From assembly GCF_001877785.1 (NCBI RefSeq), contig NZ_MINN01000074.1, forward strand, positions 434,001-498,000: a DNA stretch of 64,000 nucleotides, written 5' to 3'. This DNA comes from Rossellomorea aquimaris (GTDB taxonomy: Bacteria > Bacillota > Bacilli > Bacillales > Bacillaceae_B). Below, piece by piece: positions 1-9,022 of this stretch. Every line of letters begins with the position of its first letter. Position 1 is the first letter of the stretch. A program made the translations under genes and the position numbers. Below the pieces are notes generated by a model. That model saw only the letters and a program-made list of their open reading frames with translations. It did no database searches and was not told where the DNA came from.

Positions 1-29
1 GCGGTCAAAAGGCACCGCTCTGCGTTCTT

Positions 30-1085
30 TTATTCATGTTCGCTTTTATTATAGGAACTTTCAGGCAGGGTATCCCAGAAAGAAGTATCTGCTTCATTAA
101 TAGAACCATCTGCAATGGCTTTTGCAGTAGCCTCCATTCCGATGACTGCTTGCTTGATTAGATATCCATTACTCTTCTGTCCAAGTACGTAATCTTCCCT
201 ATAATGATCTGCCATTCCCCTCATTTCAAAAAGCAGAGTTGCAATTCCATACTCGACAGCCAAACCATTTCTTGAAATGGTTTGAGCAGAACCTCCGATA
301 TATTTAGATAGTGTCCCAAACCCTCTGCTTTCGACAGTATTATATAACACAGCCCCGAGCTGCTTGGATTTTTCAACGACTTCAGGGTCTACTTCTTCAT
401 TAGTCGGGTATAAAATCGATCCGGATACAAGTTCATCTGTGTCTCCCAATGTAGTCTCTGCTCCTTGATGATGAAGATCAATCATATAATCAGGTGAATA
501 TCTTTGTAGAACATTTTCATGCAGCGACTGAGTTTCAGGCTGTTCACGAGCTACATGATCCCGGTTCAGGTCAACTTCATTTGCATTATAACGTGTATGC
601 GTGCCCGATACATAATCATCTAGTGAGAAGTTAACGTCCCCCTCGGCACCATCCACATTTAAACGGGGAGCAACCAGTATATTTACATTCTCCAGCATTT
701 CTTTTACTTCCTTGGAATTGGAAGTGAGGTGCTGAATAAATTTCAGAGCACCTTCTGTTGTTAAAGTTTCATTGCCATGCTGCTGGGTCAAGTATAATAC
801 CGTGGGATTACTTTCGTTATTTCCGAATTTCGCCAGATATAAGTCCCGGCCTTTTACGGACTGACCGTAGACTTCCAGTGAAAGAGCTTCTGACTTAGTA
901 TCAAGACGTTCAAGCAGCTTTACCATTTCTTCATAACTATGTAAACGTTCATTCTTGATTGTTTCATTTCCATTATAGAAGGGTCCATCTGCCGAAACAG
1001 GAGAAGTTGGTACTGTCATTGAAATTCCGGAAGCAATCAATAATCCAGATACTGTGCATTTAATCCATTTCTTATTCTTATTCAT
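30..1085 (-). CDS. Secreted M14-family zinc carboxypeptidase
   Basis: A 351-residue protein predicted to remove C-terminal residues from peptides or cell-wall peptides outside the cell. Residues 1-32 form a signal peptide with basic start, hydrophobic core and a VSA-like cleavage region. The M14 zinc site is seen as QHGNE near residue 104 (H..E), followed by the substrate-binding NxxR-like DLNRDH near 173 and DLHHQG near 203, the third zinc histidine region. A late catalytic glutamate is plausible in LLFEMRG near 286. Start ATG has a good AGGAGG site just upstream. It is transcribed alone; its terminator would lie at the left window edge (GCGGT..ACCGC in the first bases). The exact substrate is not deducible. 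Confidence 0.87.
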   Translation of the reverse strand: MNKNKKWIKCTVSGLLIASGISMTVPTSPVSADGPFYNGNETIKNERLHSYEEMVKLLERLDTKSEALSLEVYGQSVKGRDLYLAKFGNNESNPTVLYLTQQHGNETLTTEGALKFIQHLTSNSKEVKEMLENVNILVAPRLNVDGAEGDVNFSLDDYVSGTHTRYNANEVDLNRDHVAREQPETQSLHENVLQRYSPDYMIDLHHQGAETTLGDTDELVSGSILYPTNEEVDPEVVEKSKQLGAVLYNTVESRGFGTLSKYIGGSAQTISRNGLAVEYGIATLLFEMRGMADHYREDYVLGQKSNGYLIKQAVIGMEATAKAIADGSINEADTSFWDTLPESSYNKSEHE

Positions 1086-1340
1086 TGTTTTCCTCCTTTA
1101 ATTTTTTCCATTCTTTAAACATATTTGATTTAGACAGCATGAAACCCTTTTCTTTACGGAAATATGAAACAAAAGAACCTGGTTCCGTAATTACGAATGG
1201 TGAATATTGACTAAAAATGATGTAGAATATCGCCTCAAACTGATTCTTTGTTCCAGGGACTAATTAATCTAATAAGTTGTCCGATTTTTTAACAAGGGGA
1301 TCTTGTTGAAATTGATATGAAATGTTTCAGTTTAAAAGTA
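1086..1340. other. Intergenic stretch upstream of the carboxypeptidase gene
   Basis: About 255 bases of AT-rich sequence lie between the carboxypeptidase start and the terminator of the lipase gene. It must hold the carboxypeptidase promoter on the minus strand. I see no small ORF with a ribosome binding site and no structured RNA. Confidence 0.5.
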
Positions 1341-1387
1341 AAACCCGAATCAATTTGAATCTGGGGGGTTCAAGTTGATTCGGGTTT
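1341..1387 (-). terminator. Rho-independent terminator of the lipase gene
   Basis: Inverted repeat AAACCCGAATCAA / TTGATTCGGGTTT with a G-rich loop, just past the lipase stop codon. The stem resembles hairpins at 37559 and 57209, so it belongs to a recurring terminator sequence in this genome. Confidence 0.75.
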
Positions 1388-1394
1388 ATTAGTA

Positions 1395-2876
1395 TTAGTA
1401 TTGAGAATACATTTGCCCTTTTTCATCCACATATACGGATGTTAGAATTGTCCTCTTAAATTTCTGATTATTCTTATTACCATTTACATCTACTGTTAGA
1501 TTGTACACTCCTTCTCCAAGCTCAGGCAGCTTGAATGTATGATCTTTGATTTTTATTTTGCTTTTTTTCAGCTTCCCATTTTGATAGTATTCAATTGAAA
1601 TATCTGTTTTGAACTTGACTTTGCTGTTTTTTTCTGTCAATTTGATTGAATTTGAGCTTATTTGCACATCGACTGAGTCATTAAATTCACTATCGTATTT
1701 TACATTCATTAAGTAAGCTTCCTTTTCAGGGGACCGGGCGTGTACTTTCCACTCTCCTGCTTTAGGTAATTGAATGGTCAAACTGTGATGGAATGCACCT
1801 TGGAAAAGCCCATTTTCATCTGTTGTTGATTCTAAAGCATGAGTTTCCTTCCCGTCAGGATCTATTAGAATCAACGAGGTACCTTTATGACTGCTTATCC
1901 AGTCAATCGTAATTTCCTCAGTGCCCTCCTCCACTGTAAAAAGTTCTTGTTTAGTGCCAGAATACTCTCCTCCCCTGATATATGAAGAAGCTGTTTCAAT
2001 TCCGGGCTCGATTTCTACTGCGTTTAAACCGGCACTGGAGGGAACGCTTTCATTTAGATAGTTCTTAAACAAATCGAAAGTGGAGTTACCTTCCTTTATT
2101 TGTGAGTGGTTCCATGAACCTGTTCCCAAATGGGATGCGTAAGGCAGACGTGAACTGTTCTCGGTCACCGCACCATCATTCCTTCCATATGAGCTGAGGT
2201 ACAATCCGCCCCAGTAAAGTGAACTGCCAAAACTCCCCCACTTAGTGCCTGCGACAGTATAAAAAGGTACTCTGCCAACATTTGTGTGTGTATCCGTTTG
2301 TTCCCGGAAGTAGCTCATATACCCTGTTTGGAGAGAGTATGTTGCATCATTTTTACTGCCGAGGATCCCTGCAAGCCACCCAGCCCAGCTGCTGTATGCA
2401 AGGTCTGCGAGCTCTGAGCCATTATGCGGTGAAGATAGTGTGATTACACGTGCAACATATGGATAAGCGCCGTAATGAACAAGGGCAGATTGGGTATCTA
2501 CACCTCCTTTACTATGTGCTACAATGACAACTTTTTCACCGAAATAATGATAGATATCATGTATTTTACCCGCCAAAAGTGCTCCATTGTCCCACATAGT
2601 TTTAGTTGGATAAAGATCAATAAAGGCTGTTTCGTAACCATTCTGGTAGGCCGTATCATACATATCATTTTCATTCCACCATGTATTGGAGGAAGAATTC
2701 AACCCATGTACGAATAATACTGGATACTTAGACGGGGCAGAGTTTGAAGGAGTGGTTCCCACATACCACTGACCGGGAACACCTGAGGGATCATCTTTTC
2801 CGAAATCCCCTGCCATACTTAAAGTTGGAAACATCAGTACAAGAGCAACAATAAGAAATCCCAGTTTCTTTACCAT
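1395..2876 (-). CDS. Secreted alpha/beta-hydrolase lipase/esterase
   Basis: A 493-residue secreted hydrolase. Residues 1-22 are a signal peptide (VLMFPTLSMA). The alpha/beta-hydrolase core begins with the oxyanion motif LFVHGLN near residue 55; the nucleophile elbow is AHSKGG near 121 (G/A-x-S-x-G). SSPHNGSELAD near 149 is typical of LipA/triacylglycerol-lipase-like enzymes. The catalytic histidine is probably in the SWNHSQIK region near 256. Residues beyond about 285 are a beta-rich C-terminal part that may be a PPC-like or adhesion domain. Single gene with its own terminator. The substrate, phospholipid or triacylglycerol, cannot be told from the sequence. Confidence 0.87.
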   Translation of the reverse strand: MVKKLGFLIVALVLMFPTLSMAGDFGKDDPSGVPGQWYVGTTPSNSAPSKYPVLFVHGLNSSSNTWWNENDMYDTAYQNGYETAFIDLYPTKTMWDNGALLAGKIHDIYHYFGEKVVIVAHSKGGVDTQSALVHYGAYPYVARVITLSSPHNGSELADLAYSSWAGWLAGILGSKNDATYSLQTGYMSYFREQTDTHTNVGRVPFYTVAGTKWGSFGSSLYWGGLYLSSYGRNDGAVTENSSRLPYASHLGTGSWNHSQIKEGNSTFDLFKNYLNESVPSSAGLNAVEIEPGIETASSYIRGGEYSGTKQELFTVEEGTEEITIDWISSHKGTSLILIDPDGKETHALESTTDENGLFQGAFHHSLTIQLPKAGEWKVHARSPEKEAYLMNVKYDSEFNDSVDVQISSNSIKLTEKNSKVKFKTDISIEYYQNGKLKKSKIKIKDHTFKLPELGEGVYNLTVDVNGNKNNQKFKRTILTSVYVDEKGQMYSQY

Positions 2877-3087
2877 AACATCTCCCCATTTCCATAATAA
2901 TGAAACCTGTAAATTATATCGGCGAACAGCTTTTCATATTACGGGGCATCTTAATTTGATAGAAATGAACTATGTCCCATTCATTTACTTGTTTTTCATT
3001 CTATACGTATGTGTGTAACATTTTTCATGTATACTCTTCACTTCATACGTAAGAATAAATAGTATCAAATGGAATGGGAGTTTTTTT

Positions 3088-3555
3088 ATGACAATGAGGT
3101 TCATTCTTTTTATCGGGTTCCTTTTACCATGGTTGACCCTGTTCTTTGCCAAACCTGATACGATCAAGCGATTTATGCCTGTCACCATTTTTACGTGTTT
3201 ACTGATGACCATTGTCTTTCAAATCGCCTATACCTATGATTGGTGGGTGATTCATGAATACATCGTTCCATGGGGGTATATGATTGATGTCAGTTTTGCC
3301 TATGGAGTATTCGCAGTAGGTACGTTTTGGATCTTCCGATTCACATATCACAGTTTTCCAAAATTCATCGCGACCAATTTCATCATGGATGCGTTCATGT
3401 GTTTCGCAGTTCTTCCTCTGCTCGATGTATTGGGGATAGCTAACTATAAAAACATAACACCATGGCAGTATCTTCTGGTGATTTTCGGTATATCATTCGT
3501 CATTTATTTCTACCATAAATGGCAGGAAAAAATATTTGTTGATAATGGGAACTAA
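3088..3555 (+). CDS. CBO0543-family integral membrane protein
   Basis: A 155-residue protein with about five hydrophobic segments and aromatic-rich loops (TYDWWVIHEY, PWGYMIDV). This pattern matches the CBO0543 family of small spore-former membrane proteins, whose function is unknown. The start chosen is the first ATG after a GGGAG-type ribosome binding site. It is monocistronic and shares a bidirectional terminator with pssA, which converges from the right. Confidence 0.72.
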   Translation: MTMRFILFIGFLLPWLTLFFAKPDTIKRFMPVTIFTCLLMTIVFQIAYTYDWWVIHEYIVPWGYMIDVSFAYGVFAVGTFWIFRFTYHSFPKFIATNFIMDAFMCFAVLPLLDVLGIANYKNITPWQYLLVIFGISFVIYFYHKWQEKIFVDNGN

Positions 3556-3556
3556 A

Positions 3557-3583
3557 AAAAGCGCTGGAATGCCCAACGCTTTT
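3557..3583. terminator. Bidirectional terminator between converging genes
   Basis: Stem AAAAGCGCTGG / CCAACGCTTTT with a five-base loop, flanked by A-runs and T-runs, between the CBO0543 gene and pssA. It can serve both strands. Confidence 0.75.
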
Positions 3584-4269
3584 CATTCGTTCTTCCCTCT
3601 TTTAATGAAACGCCACGCCAAGTAAGCAAAATAAAGCGGAGCAGCAATATAAATCAAGTAAGGGAATTGTTCATATGTGCCTTTAAATATTACATACAAA
3701 AGGGCGCCGATGAATACTGTAACGATGGTTCCGTATTTCGGAAGCGGTATTTCTTTGAAACTTGGGATACGGATCCTGCTTACCATCAAAAAACACATCG
3801 CCGTAAAAATGACAGAGGTCACTATATTAGGGATACGGTCTCCAAATAATGTCAGGATGGCCAGAATCCCGCCTGCTGCGGTAATCGGCACCCCGATAAA
3901 ATACTGCAGGGAAGACTTGGGCGGACTGGTATTGAATCGCGCCAAACGGTAAGCTCCGAACAAGGGCAGCAAACCGGCAACAAAAAATCCAAGCAAGCCG
4001 AATTGGTAAAACGAAGTATAGTAAACAAGGAAAGACGGCGCTACACCGAAAGTGACGATATCCGCGAGTGAGTCCAGTTCCTTTCCAAGGGTGCTGTCAG
4101 CATCGAGCATCCTGGCTAACCTGCCATCCATGCTGTCCAGCATCATTCCAATGATGATTAGTACTGCAGCATTCTTGAATTGCCCATTTGCAGCAAAGCC
4201 GATTGATAAGAATCCGCAGTATAAGTTGCCAAGTGTCAAGGCATTAGGTATTTTCTTTGTCAATTTCAT
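3583..4269 (-). CDS. pssA: CDP-diacylglycerol--serine O-phosphatidyltransferase
   Basis: Makes phosphatidylserine from CDP-diacylglycerol and L-serine, the precursor of phosphatidylethanolamine, in the cytoplasmic membrane. The CDP-alcohol phosphatidyltransferase signature DG-x2-AR-x8-G-x3-D-x3-D is complete (DGRLAR...GKELDSLAD) near residues 46-68. About seven hydrophobic segments follow. An upstream in-frame ATG at 4374 exists, but I choose 4269 because the protein then starts MKLTKKIPNALTLGN, as family members do, and a GGAGAAG site lies directly upstream. No psd gene is adjacent. At 228 residues it is longer than the short B. subtilis enzyme. Confidence 0.88.
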   Translation of the reverse strand: MKLTKKIPNALTLGNLYCGFLSIGFAANGQFKNAAVLIIIGMMLDSMDGRLARMLDADSTLGKELDSLADIVTFGVAPSFLVYYTSFYQFGLLGFFVAGLLPLFGAYRLARFNTSPPKSSLQYFIGVPITAAGGILAILTLFGDRIPNIVTSVIFTAMCFLMVSRIRIPSFKEIPLPKYGTIVTVFIGALLYVIFKGTYEQFPYLIYIAAPLYFAYLAWRFIKRGKNE

Positions 4270-4463
4270 TTGTCTTCTCCAGTCTGAGCTAATCATACTT
4301 ATAGAATACCATTTTTTTGACGAAGATGAAGGAGTATATACAAAATTCCTTCCCAAATGTACGTGCTTTTTCATATGATAAAGTACATTTTATAAAAAAA
4401 CGTTTACATTTACACTCATTCATAATAAGATTCTCAGTAGATTATGTATATAGTTGGTGAATC

Positions 4464-4937
4464 ATGTTCAAAAAATATGCCAGAACTTTAAAGTGTCTGA
4501 CTCTGAAGTTGTTAAGAATAAAAGATAATTCACATAAAATATCCCTTGGCTTCACTCTGGGATTAATGGTCAATTTTGTGCCTTCGTTTGGGATGGGTCC
4601 CGTATTATCAACGTTAATCGCTAAGATATTCAAAGGAAACGCTTACGCAGGGCTAGTCGGGGGAGTCTTTCTGATCTGGGCGTTCCCATTGTGCTTCTAT
4701 TTTAATTACCTTGTAGGAAACCTGTTAATCCCAGTAGAAGTCACCCATGCAAGCACAGTAGTCAATGCAGTACATTCAGTCCATCAATCGGCAATTGAAA
4801 TTGGCAGGGCATTTATTATCGGCATGTTGGTCAATATCATTTTCTTTGGAATGATTGTTTATAAACTTGTGCATACGCTTCTCTCCAGGCACCGGCGCAG
4901 TTTATTGACCTTTGTCCATAAAAATTGGAATGTTTAA
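4464..4937 (+). CDS. DUF2062-family membrane protein
   Basis: A 157-residue protein with a basic, amphipathic N-terminus followed by hydrophobic helices. The pattern ISLGFTLGLMVNFVPSFG near residue 30 and the GVFLIWAFPLCFYFNYLVG stretch are typical of DUF2062, a family of unknown function in bacterial membranes. The RBS is weak (GGTGAATC). It is divergent from pssA, and their promoters share a short 190-base region. Confidence 0.75.
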   Translation: MFKKYARTLKCLTLKLLRIKDNSHKISLGFTLGLMVNFVPSFGMGPVLSTLIAKIFKGNAYAGLVGGVFLIWAFPLCFYFNYLVGNLLIPVEVTHASTVVNAVHSVHQSAIEIGRAFIIGMLVNIIFFGMIVYKLVHTLLSRHRRSLLTFVHKNWNV

Positions 4938-5040
4938 GCAATACTATAAGTTATTATATGTACTAGTCCCCTCGCATTTGTTATAATTTTACTATTAAGT
5001 ATTATTTATGAACGATTCAGTGAAACAAGGAGGCAAAGAA

Positions 5041-5265
5041 ATGACTGGGACGATAGCAGTTATCATGATTTTCTCCATACCTATCATTGCCATCTTCACC
5101 GACCATATCCAGAAACAATCAAAGACTAAACAAAAGATGATTGAAGATCAATTAAAACTTGAGCAATTAAAGCATGAAAACTTCGTAATTGAAACTGAAA
5201 AAATGAAGCTGGAACTTAAGCAAATGACACTTAACGAACCTAAGAAGGACAGTAAAATATTATAA
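5041..5265 (+). CDS. Small membrane-anchored coiled-coil protein
   Basis: A 74-residue protein: one N-terminal membrane segment (IAVIMIFSIPIIAIF), then a charged helix with heptad-like spacing (IEDQLKLEQLKHENFVIE). This architecture recalls PspB-like or YvlB/LiaI-neighbourhood small proteins, but I do not recognise the family. The start at 5041 is preferred over an in-frame ATG at 5008 because AAGGAGG precedes it at ideal spacing. A TATAAT at 4982-4987 is a likely -10 element. Monocistronic, with a strong terminator. Confidence 0.65.
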   Translation: MTGTIAVIMIFSIPIIAIFTDHIQKQSKTKQKMIEDQLKLEQLKHENFVIETEKMKLELKQMTLNEPKKDSKIL

Positions 5266-5271
5266 GAAAAA

Positions 5272-5299
5272 AATGAACCCGCTGAATAGCGGGTTCATT
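5272..5299 (+). terminator. Rho-independent terminator
   Basis: Perfect 12-bp stem AATGAACCCGCT / AGCGGGTTCATT followed by a T-run, directly after the small coiled-coil gene. Confidence 0.85.
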
Positions 5300-5370
5300 T
5301 TTTTCAGGAATATAGATTAATATTTTTTGGATGAAAACCGCAAAAACAAGAATGGAAATCAAATAATATA

Positions 5371-5399
5371 TTGAAAAGACACGAATAAACATGTACAAT
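5371..5399 (+). promoter_or_regulatory. SigA-type promoter of the NIPSNAP-YdcF operon
   Basis: TTGAAA, 17-base spacer, TACAAT, about 20 bases ahead of the NIPSNAP gene start. Confidence 0.65.
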
Positions 5400-5418
5400 G
5401 CGGAAAAGGAGGAATATT

Positions 5419-5733
5419 ATGGTATATCGAGTGCGCACCTATGACATCGATCCTGATGTCTTTGAAAGATTCAATTCTTTTTTCCATGAATTTTTACTTC
5501 CAAATCAACTTCGATTTGGTTCAAAACTCATAGGAAGATGGAGCAATGAAAACAAAACGAAAATCACGGCCATTTGGGAGTATGCTGACAAGCAGCAATA
5601 CATGCAGATTGAAGAAAAGATCAAAAAAACAAAATTGCATAAACAAGCACAAAACAGAAAATTGGAACTTGGTTCATTATATTTATCCACGTCCCAGGAA
5701 TTTTGGGATATGACCGGAAATTATCAATTATAG
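5419..5733 (+). CDS. NIPSNAP family protein
   Basis: A 104-residue soluble protein that fits the NIPSNAP / dimeric ferredoxin-like fold: YRVRTYDIDPDVFERF at the start, a GRW motif (LIGRWSNEN) and IWEYADKQQYM in the middle. The biochemical role of bacterial NIPSNAP proteins is unclear. I choose ATG 5419, seven codons inside the longest frame, because AAAGGAGG sits at proper spacing. It is first in a two-gene operon with the YdcF-like gene, with a 10-base gap. Confidence 0.75.
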   Translation: MVYRVRTYDIDPDVFERFNSFFHEFLLPNQLRFGSKLIGRWSNENKTKITAIWEYADKQQYMQIEEKIKKTKLHKQAQNRKLELGSLYLSTSQEFWDMTGNYQL

Positions 5734-5743
5734 GGGGAAGACA

Positions 5744-6391
5744 ATGAAACCAATCATTAAAAAAGAAATTGATATGCCTCAGCTTAGTCCTGCACAAATT
5801 GATTACATAACAGAACTAACTTTTGGACAGATCAAAAAGACCAAGCCCTGTGATGCAATCTTCGTCTTTGCAGGCACCCATCCCGGACATTGGGAGAAAG
5901 CAATCAAGGCCTACAAAATGAATCTTGCCCCAAAGGTCATAGTGACCGGGGGAAGAAGCCTCACGGGAGAATCCCACCCTGACTGGAAAGGCAGAACGGC
6001 TTCCGTGGAAACAGAGGCTTCTATTATTATCTCTTATTTGGTAAAGGCGGGTATTCCTGAAGAGGTTATTACTTTTGAAGACCAATCTTCGAATTCATTG
6101 GAAAATGTATTGTATGCGAAAGACATTATTGATTTTACAAAAATCACTTCTCTGCTGGTGGTATGTAAAAGCCACGCGGCCGGGCGGCAGATCAGGACGC
6201 TGCAGAAGCACTTTCCGGAAGCGATGTCATTCATCCCTTTTTCATTCGATACAATCTATCAAAATACTACAGTAGGCCGCCTTAATTGGATGAACTCAGA
6301 TCTGGGAAGGAAAAGAGTCTGGGGCGAATACAAAAGGATCATCCACTACGGTCAGCTGGGCCACCTCGTCCCTCCCACTGAAAAATTATAA
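5744..6391 (+). CDS. YdcF/DUF218 family protein
   Basis: A 215-residue protein of the YdcF/SanA (DUF218) family. Seen are CDAIFVFAG near residue 36, KVIVTGG near 66, the acidic/serine patch EDQSSNSLENVLYAKD near 110-125 and VVCKSHAAGR near 142, which matches the family's Rossmann-like nucleotide-binding core. There is no N-terminal membrane anchor, so it is cytosolic like YdcF rather than SanA. RBS GGGGGAAG is good. Second gene of the operon with NIPSNAP; followed by a terminator. Substrate unknown. Confidence 0.8.
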   Translation: MKPIIKKEIDMPQLSPAQIDYITELTFGQIKKTKPCDAIFVFAGTHPGHWEKAIKAYKMNLAPKVIVTGGRSLTGESHPDWKGRTASVETEASIIISYLVKAGIPEEVITFEDQSSNSLENVLYAKDIIDFTKITSLLVVCKSHAAGRQIRTLQKHFPEAMSFIPFSFDTIYQNTTVGRLNWMNSDLGRKRVWGEYKRIIHYGQLGHLVPPTEKL

Positions 6392-6399
6392 AATTCATG

Positions 6400-6435
6400 A
6401 AAAACATACTGACAGATCAATGTCGGTGTGTTTTT
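6400..6435 (+). terminator. Rho-independent terminator
   Basis: Stem AAAAACATACTGACA / TGTCGGTGTGTTTTT (with G-U pairs), six-base loop and T-rich tail after the YdcF-like gene. Confidence 0.8.
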
Positions 6436-6529
6436 CTTTCTTGCCTTAAGACATCGAGAATTCATCATTATTTTCAGAAAATAGTATACTATTTTATTGT
6501 AAAAGTTTAATATATTAGACAATAACTGT

Positions 6530-7555
6530 ATGAAAAGAGTGATCATCTTGAAAGAAATGATGTTGGGAGTGACGGCTTCCATGTTCTTCGCAGTGACATT
6601 TATTTTAAACAGATCGATGGAACTTTCAGGTGGAAGCTGGCTTTGGAGCTCATCGTTAAGATTTTTATTTATGGTGCCATTTCTTGTGTTGATCGTATTG
6701 TTAAGAAAAAACATGAAGCAAGTGCTTTTGGAAGTATGGAAGAATCCGCTCCCTTGGTTGTTATGGAGCTTTGTCGGTTTCGTTTTATTTTACGCTCCGA
6801 TCACATATGCCGCTGCTTACGGTCCGGGATGGCTTATAGCAGGTACGTGGCAGCTCACCATTGTCTCCGGAACCCTGCTCGGTCCATTATTCGTCAGAGA
6901 AGTCATGACAAGTTCAGGTCCTGTAAAAGTGCGGCACAAAATACCCCTGCGTTCTCTTTTAATCTCTTTATTCATTTTGTGCGGGGTTATCCTTATCCAA
7001 CTCCCCCATGCAGAAGGGTTCTCTTTAAAGATGATATTGAGCGGCATCGTTCCAGTAGTGATAGCTTCATTTTGTTATCCTCTTGGCAACAGAAAGATGA
7101 TGGAAGTGGTCGATGGGAGATTAGATACTTTTCAACGCGTATTCGGCATGACAATTGCCACAGTCCCTGTTTGGCTGATCATTGCTTCAGCAGGCTTTAT
7201 TGAATCAGGACTTCCTCCGGCTGGCCAGGTCATTCAATCCCTTATAGTTGCATTCAGTTCCGGCATCGTTGCCACCATTTTATTTTTCATTGCAACAGAT
7301 ATGGTCAGGGATCATCATGGCAAGCTCGCTTCCGTAGAAGCCACTCAATCGACGCAGGTGTTATTCGTAATGGTTGGAGAGGTATTGATATTCTCCGCCC
7401 CCTTCCCTGAAGCCTCTGCACTTTTCGGACTCGGTGTCATAGTTATCGGGATGGTGCTTCACAGCTTGAACCAGGCGGGCTTGGGTAAACATAGGAGTCC
7501 AAGTGCTGCTGCAGGAAATGGTGATCCACGTCAGAGTCTGCCTATTCAAAAGTGA
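6530..7555 (+). CDS. Multidrug-resistance efflux transporter family (EamA/DMT-like)
   Basis: A 341-residue polytopic membrane protein with ten hydrophobic helices in two homologous halves, the layout of the drug/metabolite transporter superfamily. TFILNRSMELSGGSWLWSSS near the start and PITYAAAYGPGWLIAG near residue 88 match the Firmicutes multidrug-resistance efflux transporter family. Substrate unknown. ATG 6530 opens the frame, but TTG at 6548 (LKEMMLGV) sits better behind an AAGAGTG site and may be the true start. It stands alone. Confidence 0.75.
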   Translation: MKRVIILKEMMLGVTASMFFAVTFILNRSMELSGGSWLWSSSLRFLFMVPFLVLIVLLRKNMKQVLLEVWKNPLPWLLWSFVGFVLFYAPITYAAAYGPGWLIAGTWQLTIVSGTLLGPLFVREVMTSSGPVKVRHKIPLRSLLISLFILCGVILIQLPHAEGFSLKMILSGIVPVVIASFCYPLGNRKMMEVVDGRLDTFQRVFGMTIATVPVWLIIASAGFIESGLPPAGQVIQSLIVAFSSGIVATILFFIATDMVRDHHGKLASVEATQSTQVLFVMVGEVLIFSAPFPEASALFGLGVIVIGMVLHSLNQAGLGKHRSPSAAAGNGDPRQSLPIQK

Positions 7556-7693
7556 TTTCGTGTCTTTGGTATCTTGCTTATTTATTTCTTCACGGCAATT
7601 AAGGTACTTTTTTACTTGTAATCTTGAACAAAATTTGGTATCTTATGAAGGTTTGAGATTACACTATGGGTAATATCTTATGGAGGCATACAT

Positions 7694-8953
7694 TTGATCA
7701 CACTTATAAAGACATTATTAGTCAATATCACGATTCTCTTATCTTTGACATATAACGCGAATATATTTTTTCCTTTCAAAGTAAAGCAGATGCTATTTTT
7801 AAAGCATAAAATCACATATGGACTCATCGGTGCATTCGGAGCGTTTTTATGTATGCTGTATCCCATCGAGACATTGGGTAAAACCCATTTTGACTTGAGG
7901 ATGATCGCTATTTTGGTAGTCACCCTTTATGCTGGATGGATTTCGGGTTCGCTGGTACTATTACTCGTACTGATTTACAGATCTATAATCGGAGGGCCTT
8001 TTGTATCTACAGGATTAATAGTTTCCATTCTTGCATACCTGGTGGCACTCGCATTCCGCCGGCTGTTTCTGTCATCAAACACAAAATTCATTTCGAGCAC
8101 AGTCATTTTCATCATCTATATGATTGTTTATTTTATAAATATTTTCATTTACGTCCCGTTTTTACATACCGGATTTTATTTCATTTATTTCGGGGTTTTT
8201 TATCTTACATTTATTTCAATCGTCTTTATAGTAGAATATTTGATACGGACAAATAAACAAATCGAAGAGATGATGTACCTTGATAAGTTGAATATGGCTG
8301 GCCAGATGGCTGCATCCATTGCCCACGAAATCCGAAATCCGCTGGCAACGGTGAGAGGTTTCATTCAGCATCTGGCCGAGGGTACGGATGACAAACAGCT
8401 GAAGAAATATTCGCCTCTGATAATAAATGAACTTGATCGTACAAATAAGATCATCACTGATTATCTGAACGTATCAAGACCTGGGAAGTTTGAACTTTCC
8501 TTACTGAATGTCGACAGTGTCCTCCGTGATTGTGTTGAACTTTTAAGGCCCTTTGCTTCGTATTCGAATGTTACGATTTCTTATTGTAAATCTCCCCTGC
8601 ATTTAATTAAAGGGGATGAACAGCATTTAAAACAGGCAATCATGAACGTTATTAAAAACGGGATTGAATCGATTGATGGACAAGGGGAAGTCCGGATTGA
8701 AACAAAGGAAATACCTGCATCCAATAAGCTCGCTGTATCAATTACGGATGACGGAAAGGGGATGAGCCATGAAGAACTAAAAAAAATTGGTCTTCCCTTT
8801 TATACAACTAAAACAAAAGGTACTGGACTGGGAAGCATGGTTACGAATAAAATCATCCGTGAGATGGACGGAATGATCGAATACGAAAGTGAGCCGGGCA
8901 GAGGAACAAAAGTCAATATTTTGTTCCATTTGGCGCATAAACAGCCTAAATAA
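7694..8953 (+). CDS. KinB-like membrane sensor histidine kinase
   Basis: A 419-residue orphan histidine kinase. Residues 1-180 hold five or six membrane helices of the 5TM-LYT sensor type with almost no extracytoplasmic domain, as in sporulation kinase KinB. The HisKA box ASIAHEIRNPLATVRG near 212 carries the phospho-accepting His. The ATPase domain follows with N box VIKNGIES, G1 TDDGKGMS and G2 KTKGTGLGS. No response regulator is adjacent, which suits a phosphorelay kinase feeding Spo0F, though that is inference. TTG start with TGGAGG at seven-base spacing. Terminator directly follows. Confidence 0.82.
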   Translation: MITLIKTLLVNITILLSLTYNANIFFPFKVKQMLFLKHKITYGLIGAFGAFLCMLYPIETLGKTHFDLRMIAILVVTLYAGWISGSLVLLLVLIYRSIIGGPFVSTGLIVSILAYLVALAFRRLFLSSNTKFISSTVIFIIYMIVYFINIFIYVPFLHTGFYFIYFGVFYLTFISIVFIVEYLIRTNKQIEEMMYLDKLNMAGQMAASIAHEIRNPLATVRGFIQHLAEGTDDKQLKKYSPLIINELDRTNKIITDYLNVSRPGKFELSLLNVDSVLRDCVELLRPFASYSNVTISYCKSPLHLIKGDEQHLKQAIMNVIKNGIESIDGQGEVRIETKEIPASNKLAVSITDDGKGMSHEELKKIGLPFYTTKTKGTGLGSMVTNKIIREMDGMIEYESEPGRGTKVNILFHLAHKQPK

Positions 8954-8954
8954 C

Positions 8955-8989
8955 AAAAAGCTCAGGTGAATTCATCACCTGAGCTTTTT
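8955..8989. terminator. Bidirectional terminator
   Basis: Long stem AAAAAGCTCAGGTGA / TCACCTGAGCTTTTT between the kinase and the convergent LTA-synthase-like gene. Confidence 0.85.
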
Positions 8990-9022
8990 CTAGATACATA
9001 CAAAAATAGTGCAGAAACTGAC

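Noticed and set aside
2985-3212. Minus-strand 75-codon ORF
   Set aside because: Antisense to the start of the CBO0543 gene; no RBS; no family.
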